From Inhella inkyongensis (GTDB taxonomy: Bacteria; Pseudomonadota; Gammaproteobacteria; Burkholderiales; Burkholderiaceae_C): 64,000 nt of DNA. Shown here in pieces: positions 1 through 6,711 of the stretch. Each line of letters opens with the position of its first letter. The stretch's first letter is position 1. The translations under genes and the position numbers were made by a program. Location of the stretch: positions 3,720,001 to 3,784,000 of the forward strand of contig NZ_CP040709.1 of NCBI RefSeq assembly GCF_005952805.1, read 5' to 3'. The notes beneath the pieces were generated by a model, which worked only from the letters and a program-made list of their open reading frames with translations, ran no database searches and was not told the DNA's origin.

Positions 1-237
1 GAACACCGCAAAGCCGCCATCCAGTTGCGGGCCGTCCGGGTAGCCGCCGGGGTGGACGCGGCCATCTGCGGCCACCCTCACGGGCGGCGTGCGCGTGTCG
101 ATGCCGCCGGCAAAGACAAAGACGCCCGCCGCCTTGGCCTGGGCCACCACGGCGCGCGCGGCCTGGCCCATGGCCTCCAGTTCGGCCTCGGGCACCTGCA
201 TGGCGGCGGCGGGGAAGGAGATCAGGTACTTGGGCAT
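1..237 (-). CDS. YciI-family protein (DGPF type), C-terminus cut by window edge
   Basis: The reading frame opens at an ATG (complement of 235-237) with MPKYLISFPA and runs off the left edge, giving 79 residues. The opening beta strand and the later segment VHPGGYPDGP-QLDGGFAVF, with a D-G motif, fit the YCII/DGPF ferredoxin-like fold seen in the two YciI proteins upstream in the same operon. These small proteins often accompany ECF sigma factors; their biochemical role is mostly unknown. The start lies 5 nt after the stop of the preceding gene, so the two are co-transcribed. The C-terminal part and anything downstream are outside the window. Confidence 0.7.
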   Translation of the reverse strand, partial: MPKYLISFPAAAMQVPEAELEAMGQAARAVVAQAKAAGVFVFAGGIDTRTPPVRVAADGRVHPGGYPDGPQLDGGFAVF

Positions 238-242
238 GCGGC

Positions 243-674
243 TCAGGCGCCGGCGCGCATCTGCGCCAGCTCGGCGCGCAGCCGGGCCTCGGCCTCTTCG
301 GCGGTCTCGTCCAGCACATCGCAGAACAGCGGCCGCACCTCGATGCTGCAAGCCATGCCGGGGAAGGGCGAGGGGAAGCGGCGCGCCCAGGCCAGGGCCT
401 CGGCGCGGTCGCGCACCTCGATCAGGGTGTAGCCGGCGATCAGCTCCTTGGCCTCGGCAAAGGGGCCGTCGATGACCGAGGGCTCACCCTGGGCCGTGTA
501 CTGCACCCGAAAGCCCTGGCTGGACGGCTGCAGGCCGGCGCCGTCGAGCAGCACACCGGCCTGTGCCATCTCGTTTTGGAAGGCCATCATGCGTTCCACC
601 AGGCCGGGGTCGTCGGGGAATTCGCCGGCCTCGCTCATGGCGGTGGCGCGGACTTGGATCATGAAACGGGGCAT
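243..674 (-). CDS. YciI-family (DGPF) protein
   Basis: A 143-residue protein that begins MPRFMIQVRA and carries the family signature DGPFAEAKELIAGYTLIEV around residues 70-88. This is the usual layout of YCII-related proteins: a small dimeric alpha/beta fold with a conserved Asp-Gly. The length is normal for the family. It is the second of three related proteins in this minus-strand operon, 11 nt after the VOC gene. An AGGAG-like Shine-Dalgarno sequence (complement of about 680-685) supports the ATG at 674. No catalytic activity can be assigned from sequence. Confidence 0.85.
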   Translation of the reverse strand: MPRFMIQVRATAMSEAGEFPDDPGLVERMMAFQNEMAQAGVLLDGAGLQPSSQGFRVQYTAQGEPSVIDGPFAEAKELIAGYTLIEVRDRAEALAWARRFPSPFPGMACSIEVRPLFCDVLDETAEEAEARLRAELAQMRAGA

Positions 675-684
675 GGGACTCTCC

Positions 685-1161
685 TTAGCTAGGGTTGCAG
701 GCGGCCTCGACGGCAGCCAGATCGATCTTTTCCATCGTCATCAGAGCGCCGAAGGCCTGGGCGTGGGTGGAGGGGGTCTGCAGCAGCTGCATCACCCGGC
801 GCGGCACCAGCTGCCAGGACAGGCCGTAGCGGTCGCGCAGCCAGCCGCAGGCCTCGGCTTGGCCGCCTTCGGTGAGCCGAGCGTACAGGGCGTCCAGCTC
901 GGCTTGGGACTCGCAGTCCACCATCAGCGAGATGGCATGGGTGAAGGGCATGGGGGCGCCGCCATTGAAGGCGGCAAAGGCCTGGCCGTCGAGTTCGAAC
1001 TGCACCATCAGGCACTGGCCCACACGCTCGGGGAAAGGCGAGGTCTCGGGGTAGTCGGCGCGGTGGGTGATGCGGCTGTTGGGGAACAGGCTGCAATAGA
1101 AGGCCGCGGCCTCCTCGGCCTGGGTTTCGAACCAGAGGTAGGGGGTGATGCGTGGGGTCAC
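685..1161 (-). CDS. VOC-family (PhnB / glyoxalase-like) protein
   Basis: A 158-residue protein beginning MTPRITPYLWF. The segment AAAFYCSLFPNSRI at about residues 18-31 and the later WQLVPRRVMQLL are typical of the PhnB / '3-demethylubiquinone-9 3-methyltransferase' subgroup of the vicinal oxygen chelate superfamily. Despite that legacy domain name, most members are not methyltransferases and bind small molecules or metals. It lies between two YciI genes, a pairing common in proteobacteria. The start is an ATG whose first base is 1161. The substrate is unknown. Confidence 0.88.
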   Translation of the reverse strand: MTPRITPYLWFETQAEEAAAFYCSLFPNSRITHRADYPETSPFPERVGQCLMVQFELDGQAFAAFNGGAPMPFTHAISLMVDCESQAELDALYARLTEGGQAEACGWLRDRYGLSWQLVPRRVMQLLQTPSTHAQAFGALMTMEKIDLAAVEAACNPS

Positions 1162-1233
1162 GTGGGGGCTCCTTTGCGGATACGACGATCCGCCCGCTGC
1201 CGTTTCGACAACGCGAAGAAAAAAGCTCGCGCT

Positions 1234-1581
1234 TCAGGTGAAGCAGGGCCCCAGCGCCCGCAGCTCCACCGTGGCCCAGGCGGCGGCCGGGCATTCGGCG
1301 GCGATCCGTAGGGCCTGGTCGCGATCCACGTTCTGCAGCACGAAGATGCCCCCCACCAGCTCCTTGGCTTCGGTGAAGGGGCCGTCCAGCACCTCCACGC
1401 CCTGGGCGCTGCGGCGCACCCGGGTCTGTTCGGTGGACAGGGCCTGGGTCATGACGAGCTGGCCACGCTCCTTCAGCTGCTGTGCAAAGGCCAGCATGGC
1501 GGCGTAGGCGGCCTGGCCGCCCTCCAGCCCACGGTCTGCACGGGCACCGTGCGCTTCCAAGATCACTAGGGCGTAACTCAC
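1234..1581 (-). CDS. YciI-family (DGPF) protein
   Basis: A 115-residue YCII-domain protein with DGPFTEAKELVGGIFVLQNV at about residues 66-85, closely resembling the downstream paralogue at 243-674. The start is a GTG (complement of 1579-1581) that overlaps the NUDIX stop codon as GTGA, a sign of translational coupling. A 72-nt gap separates it from the VOC gene, and nothing obvious is seen in that gap. Function beyond family membership is unknown. Confidence 0.85.
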   Translation of the reverse strand: MSYALVILEAHGARADRGLEGGQAAYAAMLAFAQQLKERGQLVMTQALSTEQTRVRRSAQGVEVLDGPFTEAKELVGGIFVLQNVDRDQALRIAAECPAAAWATVELRALGPCFT

Positions 1582-2048
1582 TCGGCGCTCCAGATCAGAT
1601 CCAGCGGGAAGCGCCGCCCGGCCTCATAGTCATCCAGGCCGCGCAGGATCAAGGGCGAGCGCAGCTCGGCGGCGCGCGCACGCAGCTCCTGCGGTGTCAG
1701 CCAGAGGGTCTCGATGATGGGCTCATCCAGTTGTTCGACCTCTCGTGGACCCACGGAGCCGACGAAGGCGATGCGCAGAAAGCGCACCACCTCACCGCCC
1801 TGGCGGCGGATGTCGCTCAAATAGAAACCCAGGATGGCCTGGGGCTCGAAGCGGTGGCCGGTTTCCTCCAGCACTTCGCGGCACACAGCTTCCAGTGGCG
1901 TTTCCTCGGCCTCCAGATGGCCGGCCGCGTTATTGATGCGAATGCCATCGCGGCTGGTGTGCTCGCGCACCATCAGCAGGCGGCCGTCCTGCTCGATGTA
2001 GGCAGCGACGGTCACGTTCGGACGCCAGCGCACTTCGTGAGTTCCCAT
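1578..2048 (-). CDS. NUDIX hydrolase
   Basis: A 156-residue protein. The Nudix box is complete (G-x5-E-x7-RE-U-x-EE-x-G-U): GHLEAEETPLEAVCREVLEE starts near residue 43 and binds the divalent metals that cleave nucleoside-diphosphate-linked substrates. The N-terminal strand (RWRPNVTVAAYIEQDGRLLM) and C-terminal tail resemble NudJ-type phosphatases of gammaproteobacteria and betaproteobacteria, but the substrate cannot be fixed from sequence. It is the first gene of the minus-strand operon and is divergent from pntAA, with 67 nt between the starts. Confidence 0.9.
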   Translation of the reverse strand: MGTHEVRWRPNVTVAAYIEQDGRLLMVREHTSRDGIRINNAAGHLEAEETPLEAVCREVLEETGHRFEPQAILGFYLSDIRRQGGEVVRFLRIAFVGSVGPREVEQLDEPIIETLWLTPQELRARAAELRSPLILRGLDDYEAGRRFPLDLIWSAE

Positions 2049-2115
2049 GGTCTTCCTTGACGGATGCGGTCACACCCATTGTGTAAGCTCCGGCACCCTT
2101 AGCGGAGGACGACCC
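2049..2115 (+). promoter_or_regulatory. divergent promoter region, NUDIX / pntAA
   Basis: This 67-bp gap separates divergent starts, so it must hold signals for both. On the plus strand a TTGACG at 2057-2062 matches a -35 hexamer in five of six bases, with TGTAAG at 2082-2087 as a weak -10 at a long 19-nt spacing. GGAGG at 2104-2108 is the ribosome-binding site of pntAA. The promoter call is weak. Confidence 0.4.
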
Positions 2116-3249
2116 ATGTGGATAGGAGTCCCGCGCGAGAGCGCGGCCGGTGAGACCCGTGTGGCGGTGACGCCCGAGACGGCCAAGAAACTCAAGGCCG
2201 CTGGCCATCGCGTGTGCGTGCAGCGCGGCGCCGGCGAGCGCGCGGCCTGCCCCGATGCGGCCTATGAAGCCGTGGGCGCCGAGCTGGTGGACGCCGCGAC
2301 CGCGCTGGGCGCCGAGCTGGTGCTGAAGGTGCAGCGCCCCGACGTGCCTGAGCTGGCGCAGATGAAATCCGGCGCGGTGCTGGTCGGCATGCTCAACCCC
2401 TTTGATGCTGCGGGCCTGCAGACGATGGCCCAAGCCGGGCTCACTGCCTTCGCGCTGGAAGCCGCCCCGCGCACCACCCGGGCCCAGAGCATGGACGTGT
2501 TGTCCTCGCAAGCCAACATCGCCGGCTACAAGGCCGTGATGCTGGCGGCCACGCATTACCCCAAGCTGTTCCCGATGATGATGACGGCGGCCGGCACCAT
2601 CAAGGCCGCCCGCGTGGTCATCCTGGGCGTGGGCGTTGCGGGTCTGCAGGCCATCGCCACGGCCAAGCGCCTGGGCGCGGTGATCGAAGCCAGCGACGTG
2701 CGCCCGGCGGTGAAGGAACAGGTTGAATCTCTGGGCGCCAAATTCATCGAGGTGCCCTACGAGACCGACGAGGAACGCGAGGCCGCCCAGGGTGTGGGCG
2801 GCTACGCCAAACCCATGCCGCCGAGTTGGCTGGCACGCCAGGCCACCGAGGTGGCCAAGCGCGTGGCCCAGGCCGACATCGTGATCAGCACCGCACTGAT
2901 CCCCGGTCGCCCCGCGCCCACCCTGGTCAGCGAGGCCATGGTGCAGAGCATGAAGCCGGGCTCGGTGATCGTCGACATCGCGGCCGGGCGCGGCCCGGGT
3001 GGCGTGGGCGGCAATTGCCCATTGACCGTGGCCGACCAGACCGTGGTCACCGCGGGCGGCGTGACGATCATCGGCGAGACCAATCTGCCCGCCACCGTGG
3101 CCGCCGACAGCTCGGCGCTCTACGCCCGCAACGTGCTGGACTTCCTCAAACTCGTCATCAACAAAGAAGCCGGCTTCGAAATGCCGGCTGACGACGACAT
3201 CGTCACCGCCTGCCTGATGGCCCAGGGCGGTGAAGTGAAGCGCAAGTAA
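2116..3249 (+). CDS. pntAA: NAD(P) transhydrogenase alpha subunit, part 1 (domain I)
   Basis: A 377-residue soluble NAD(H)-binding subunit of the proton-translocating transhydrogenase. It passes hydride from NADH to NADP+ using the proton gradient, supplying NADPH. It opens MWIGVPRESAAGETRVAVTP, typical of the alanine dehydrogenase/PntA fold, and has the Rossmann motif GVGVAGLQA at about residues 171-179. The ATG at 2116 follows GGAGG at the right distance; an upstream in-frame ATG at 2047 has no such site. The short length shows the split three-gene form known from Rhodospirillum rubrum rather than the fused E. coli PntA. Confidence 0.96.
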   Translation: MWIGVPRESAAGETRVAVTPETAKKLKAAGHRVCVQRGAGERAACPDAAYEAVGAELVDAATALGAELVLKVQRPDVPELAQMKSGAVLVGMLNPFDAAGLQTMAQAGLTAFALEAAPRTTRAQSMDVLSSQANIAGYKAVMLAATHYPKLFPMMMTAAGTIKAARVVILGVGVAGLQAIATAKRLGAVIEASDVRPAVKEQVESLGAKFIEVPYETDEEREAAQGVGGYAKPMPPSWLARQATEVAKRVAQADIVISTALIPGRPAPTLVSEAMVQSMKPGSVIVDIAAGRGPGGVGGNCPLTVADQTVVTAGGVTIIGETNLPATVAADSSALYARNVLDFLKLVINKEAGFEMPADDDIVTACLMAQGGEVKRK

Positions 3250-3261
3250 AGAAAGCAAGCC

Positions 3262-3573
3262 ATGGACGCCGTCTCTCCAGGAATCATCAATCTCATCATC
3301 TTTGTGCTGGCCATCTATGTGGGCTACCACGTGGTGTGGAACGTCACCCCGGCCCTGCACACGCCGCTGATGGCCGTCACCAACGCCATCTCGGCCATCG
3401 TCATCGTCGGCGCCATGCTGGCCGCCGCACTCACCGAGACCCATCTGGGCAAGGCCATGGGCACCCTGGCCGTGGCCCTGGCCGCCGTCAATGTGTTCGG
3501 CGGCTTCCTGGTGACGCGGCGGATGCTGGAGATGTTCCGCAAGAAGGAGAAGAGGGTCGAGGTCAAACCATGA
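3262..3573 (+). CDS. pntAB: NAD(P) transhydrogenase alpha subunit, part 2 (membrane)
   Basis: A 103-residue inner-membrane subunit with three hydrophobic helices (about residues 8-30, 37-58 and 64-86) and a basic tail rich in K and R. It supplies half of the proton channel (domain II) of the transhydrogenase together with PntB. It starts 12 nt after pntAA, and its stop overlaps the next small gene as ATGA. The order pntAA-pntAB is standard for the split enzyme. Confidence 0.94.
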   Translation: MDAVSPGIINLIIFVLAIYVGYHVVWNVTPALHTPLMAVTNAISAIVIVGAMLAAALTETHLGKAMGTLAVALAAVNVFGGFLVTRRMLEMFRKKEKRVEVKP

Positions 3574-3770
3574 GCCTAGGTAAGCAGTTGGATTTCTGGC
3601 TGATCGAGGTGCCGGCCTATGCCTTGGCAGCAGTGGCGGCTTTCATGATCGTCAGCCATTGGCTGAGTTGGCCGCTGGGTTTAGTGGCAGCGGTGGCCGT
3701 GATCCTGGGGCTGCGTGCCCTTGGACCAGCCGTTCACAGACTTCTGCAAGGCAAGGATAAGCAAGCATGA
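3570..3770 (+). CDS. small two-helix membrane protein inside the pnt operon
   Basis: A 66-residue protein that I do not recognise. It overlaps pntAB by ATGA (3570-3573) and pntB by ATGA (3767-3770), so it is translationally coupled on both sides. After a short amphipathic start (MSLGKQLDFWLIEVPAYA) come two hydrophobic stretches, about residues 15-33 and 38-56, then a basic tail (LLQGKDKQA). The start follows AAACC rather than a strong ribosome site, as expected for reinitiation. Perfect coupling suggests a real gene, perhaps an accessory or assembly subunit of the transhydrogenase. The classic three-gene form has no such gene to my knowledge. Confidence 0.8.
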   Translation: MSLGKQLDFWLIEVPAYALAAVAAFMIVSHWLSWPLGLVAAVAVILGLRALGPAVHRLLQGKDKQA

Positions 3771-5206
3771 GCATGAACCTCGTCACCCTGCTGTACCTGC
3801 TGGCCAGCATCTGCTTCATCCAGGCCTTGAAGGGCCTGAGTCACCCCACCACCTCCATCCGCGGCAATGTCTTCGGCATGGTGGGCATGACCATCGCGGC
3901 CGGCACCACGGCGGCGCTGATCGGCACCCTGGCCAAGCAGCTCGGGGCGGTCAATGAATGGTTTGGCCTGAGCTATGTGATGGTGGGCCTGCTGATCGGC
4001 GGCGGCCTGGGCGCCTACATGGCCGCCAAGGTCGAGATGACCAAGATGCCCGAGCTGGTGGCCTTCATGCACAGCATGATCGGCCTGGCGGCGGTGTGCA
4101 TCGCCGTGGCCGCCGTGGCCGAGCCCTATGCACTGATCCCCGGCCTGGCCCGCGGCGCCCCCATCCCCATGGGCAACCGGCTGGAACTGGCCCTGGGCGC
4201 GCTGATCGGTGCCATCACCTTCAGCGGCTCGGTGATCGCGTTCGGCAAGCTCAGCGGCAAGTACAAGTTCCGCCTGTTCCAGGGCGCGCCCGTCAGCTTC
4301 CCCGGCCAGCACATGCTGAACCTGGTGCTGGGCGTGACCATGCTGGGCCTGACCGGCTACTTCACCTTCACCGAGAACTGGATGGCCTTTGCCATCGTCT
4401 GCGCCATCGCCTTCGTGCTGGGTGTGCTGATCATCATCCCCATCGGCGGCGCCGACATGCCGGTGGTGGTGAGCATGCTCAACAGCTACTCGGGCTGGGC
4501 GGCTGCGGGCATCGGCTTCAGCTTGGGCAACAGCATGCTGATCATTGCCGGCAGCCTGGTGGGCTCTTCGGGCGCGATCCTGAGCTACATCATGTGCAAG
4601 GCCATGAACCGCTCGTTCTTCAGCGTGATCCTGGGTGGCTTTGGCGGCGAGGCCGTGGCCGCGCAGGGCGCGCAGCAGCAGCGCAGCGTCAAGAGCGGCA
4701 GCGCCGACGACGCCGCCTTCATCCTGGGCAATGCCGAGACCGTGGTCATCGTGCCCGGCTACGGCCTGGCCGTAGCGCGCGCCCAGCATGCGGTGAAGGA
4801 GCTGGCCGAGAAGCTCATCCACAAGGGCATCACGGTGAAGTACGCCATCCACCCGGTGGCCGGCCGCATGCCCGGCCACATGAACGTGCTGCTGGCCGAG
4901 GCCGAAGTGCCCTACGACCAGGTGTTCGAGATGGAGGACATCAACGGCGAGTTCGGCCAGGTGGACGTGGCCATCGTGCTGGGCGCCAACGACGTGGTGA
5001 ACCCCGCCGCCATGACCAAGGGCAGCCCCATTTACGGCATGCCCATCCTGGAGGCCTACAAAGCCAAGACCATCATCGTCAACAAGCGCTCCATGGCCGC
5101 CGGCTACGCCGGCCTGGACAACGAGCTGTTCTACATGGACAAGACCATGATGGTGTTCGGCGACGCGAAGAAGGTCGTCGAGGACATGGTGAAGGCGGTC
5201 GAGTAA
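3767..5206 (+). CDS. pntB: NAD(P) transhydrogenase beta subunit
   Basis: A 479-residue protein. The N-terminal two thirds are membrane helices (domain II, proton path). The C-terminal domain III binds NADP(H), with the fingerprint VPGYGLAVARAQ at about residues 327-338 and KRSMAAGYAGLDNELF near 443-458. The length is normal (E. coli PntB 462 residues). It is the last gene of the operon and is followed by a hairpin. The start at 3767 overlaps the preceding stop; a second ATG two codons later (MSMN) is also possible. Confidence 0.96.
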   Translation: MSMNLVTLLYLLASICFIQALKGLSHPTTSIRGNVFGMVGMTIAAGTTAALIGTLAKQLGAVNEWFGLSYVMVGLLIGGGLGAYMAAKVEMTKMPELVAFMHSMIGLAAVCIAVAAVAEPYALIPGLARGAPIPMGNRLELALGALIGAITFSGSVIAFGKLSGKYKFRLFQGAPVSFPGQHMLNLVLGVTMLGLTGYFTFTENWMAFAIVCAIAFVLGVLIIIPIGGADMPVVVSMLNSYSGWAAAGIGFSLGNSMLIIAGSLVGSSGAILSYIMCKAMNRSFFSVILGGFGGEAVAAQGAQQQRSVKSGSADDAAFILGNAETVVIVPGYGLAVARAQHAVKELAEKLIHKGITVKYAIHPVAGRMPGHMNVLLAEAEVPYDQVFEMEDINGEFGQVDVAIVLGANDVVNPAAMTKGSPIYGMPILEAYKAKTIIVNKRSMAAGYAGLDNELFYMDKTMMVFGDAKKVVEDMVKAVE

Positions 5207-5229
5207 ATCGAGTCTGCTTTCAAGCTGAC

Positions 5230-5251
5230 AAGGGCGCCTGCGGGCGCCCTT
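5230..5251 (+). terminator. hairpin after pntB
   Basis: A 9-bp perfect stem, AAGGGCGCC (5230-5238) with GGCGCCCTT (5243-5251), closes a 4-nt loop. It lies 24 nt after the pntB stop. The T-run is weak (TGTGCTT), so termination may be partial. Confidence 0.65.
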
Positions 5252-5274
5252 GTGCTTGATGGGATTGGCGCGGA

Positions 5275-5365
5275 ACTTTCATTGGCGAGGCAGAAACAGC
5301 ATCAAATCAAAAAAAACGCCGAATTTGATTAATAAGATTGCCAAACTGCTTTCCTATTGAAATCT
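5275..5365 (+). promoter_or_regulatory. AT-rich control region upstream of the Fic gene
   Basis: An unusually AT-rich patch for this genome, including an eight-A run. It contains an inverted repeat AATCAAA (5305-5311) and TTTGATT (5324-5330) with 12 nt between the arms. TTGATT at 5325-5330 could serve as a -35 element. This looks like a promoter with a possible operator for the Fic gene that starts at 5370. No exact promoter hexamer pair is convincing. Confidence 0.4.
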
Positions 5366-5369
5366 GGCC

Positions 5370-6593
5370 ATGGACCATCCGCTTCGCGCCGGGCGCACCA
5401 TCACCCAGCCCACAGGCTATCGCGCCTTCATCCCGGCGCCGCTGCCCCCCGACCCCGCCTTGCAAGTGGACGGCCCGCTGCTGGCCCTGCTGTCCCAGGC
5501 GGAGCGGGACCTCGGTCGCCTAGACGCGCTCTCCACGCTGCTGCCCAACCCCGACCTGTTCGTGGCCATGTATGTGCGCCATGAGGCCGTGCTGTCCTCG
5601 CAGATCGAGGGGACGCAGAGCACCTTGGAAGATGTGCTGGCCTTTGAGAGTGAGTTGGTGCAGGACAGTACGCCCAAGGATGTGGAGGAGGTGGTCAATT
5701 ACATCCGCGCCATGAACCATGGCCTGGCGCGGCTGGCCGAGCTGCCACTCTCGCTGCGCCTGCTGCGCGAAATCCACGCCGAGCTCATGCAGGGCGTGCG
5801 CGGGGGCGACAAATCGCCCGGAGAGTTCCGCAGCAGCCAGAACTGGATCGGCGGAGCCGGCAGCACGCTGCGCAACGCTGCGTTCATCCCGCCGCCTCCC
5901 CACGAGTTGATGAAGGCCCTGGGCGATCTGGAGCGCTTCCTGCACGACAGCCGCGAACAACTGCCCTTATTGGTGCGCTGCGCGCTGGCCCATGCGCAGT
6001 TCGAGACCATTCACCCCTTTTTGGATGGCAATGGCCGTGTGGGTCGCCTGCTCATTACCTTGATGCTCTGTGCGGAGGGCGCGCTATCGCGGCCCTTGCT
6101 CTATCTTTCGCTCTTCCTGAAGACCCACCGCGCCGAGTACTACGACCGCCTAACCGCCATTCGCAGCCAGGGCCATTGGGAACAATGGGTGGCGTTTTTT
6201 CTGCGCGGCGTCAGCCAGACCGCCAGGGCCGCCACCGCGACCGCCAGAAGCATCATGCAGATGCGCGAGGCACATCGCCTGGCGGTGGTCCAAAACGCCC
6301 GTGCCCTGGCCCTGCTGGACCGGCTGATGGTCCAGCCCAATGTCTCGGCCCCGCGCGCCGCGCAATGGCTGGATTGCAGCTTCCCCACCGCCACCAAACT
6401 ACTCATCGACTTCGAGTCGCGCGGCTGGCTACGCGAAGTCACCGGCTTTGGCCGCAATCGGCAGTGGCGCTATCAGCCCTATCTGGACCTCTTCCACCAG
6501 GAGGCGCTGGACGGATCCATGTCAGCGGTGCTGGCGCCGGCCCAAGTGACAGGCAGCGCGTTTTCGGGCCTGCCGCCAGCGCCATCGACCTGA
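5370..6593 (+). CDS. Fic-family adenylyltransferase (class II, self-inhibited)
   Basis: A 407-residue Fic/DOC enzyme, expected to transfer AMP (or a similar group) from a nucleotide to a target protein hydroxyl. The core motif HPFLDGNGRVGR begins at residue 215, with the catalytic His first. An inhibitory-helix motif S-x-x-x-E-G (S76, E80, G81) lies N-terminal to it, which defines a class II, self-restrained Fic. The C-terminal 100 residues look like a winged helix (PRAAQWLDCSFPTATKLLI), as in many stand-alone Fic regulators. It stands alone between the pnt operon and cas3, on the same strand as both. Whether it has any link to CRISPR is unknown. Confidence 0.93.
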   Translation: MDHPLRAGRTITQPTGYRAFIPAPLPPDPALQVDGPLLALLSQAERDLGRLDALSTLLPNPDLFVAMYVRHEAVLSSQIEGTQSTLEDVLAFESELVQDSTPKDVEEVVNYIRAMNHGLARLAELPLSLRLLREIHAELMQGVRGGDKSPGEFRSSQNWIGGAGSTLRNAAFIPPPPHELMKALGDLERFLHDSREQLPLLVRCALAHAQFETIHPFLDGNGRVGRLLITLMLCAEGALSRPLLYLSLFLKTHRAEYYDRLTAIRSQGHWEQWVAFFLRGVSQTARAATATARSIMQMREAHRLAVVQNARALALLDRLMVQPNVSAPRAAQWLDCSFPTATKLLIDFESRGWLREVTGFGRNRQWRYQPYLDLFHQEALDGSMSAVLAPAQVTGSAFSGLPPAPST

Positions 6594-6614
6594 GTTCGCC
6601 AGGCCCTGCGGCTA

Positions 6615-6635
6615 CCGGACTACGGGAAAGTCCGG
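6615..6635 (+). terminator. possible hairpin after the Fic gene
   Basis: Arms CCGGACT (6615-6621) and AGTCCGG (6629-6635) form a 7-bp stem with a 7-nt loop, 22 nt after the Fic stop. There is no T-run, so it may be a weak terminator or simply RNA structure. Confidence 0.35.
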
Positions 6636-6651
6636 AGAGCCATGGTCTGAC

Positions 6652-6670
6652 TGGCTCACCTGGTGAGCCA
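6652..6670. promoter_or_regulatory. perfect inverted repeat upstream of cas3 (candidate operator)
   Basis: TGGCTCACC-T-GGTGAGCCA is a perfect 9-bp palindrome with a one-base centre, 42 bp before the cas3 ATG. It sits just upstream of an AT-rich GATAAATT (6679-6686) that could be a -10 element. The shape is that of a dimeric repressor or activator site. No T-run follows, which argues against a terminator. The regulator is unknown. Confidence 0.5.
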
Positions 6671-6711
6671 CTTGCACGATAAATTGGCAGCAAAGAACAC
6701 AGGGAGCATCC

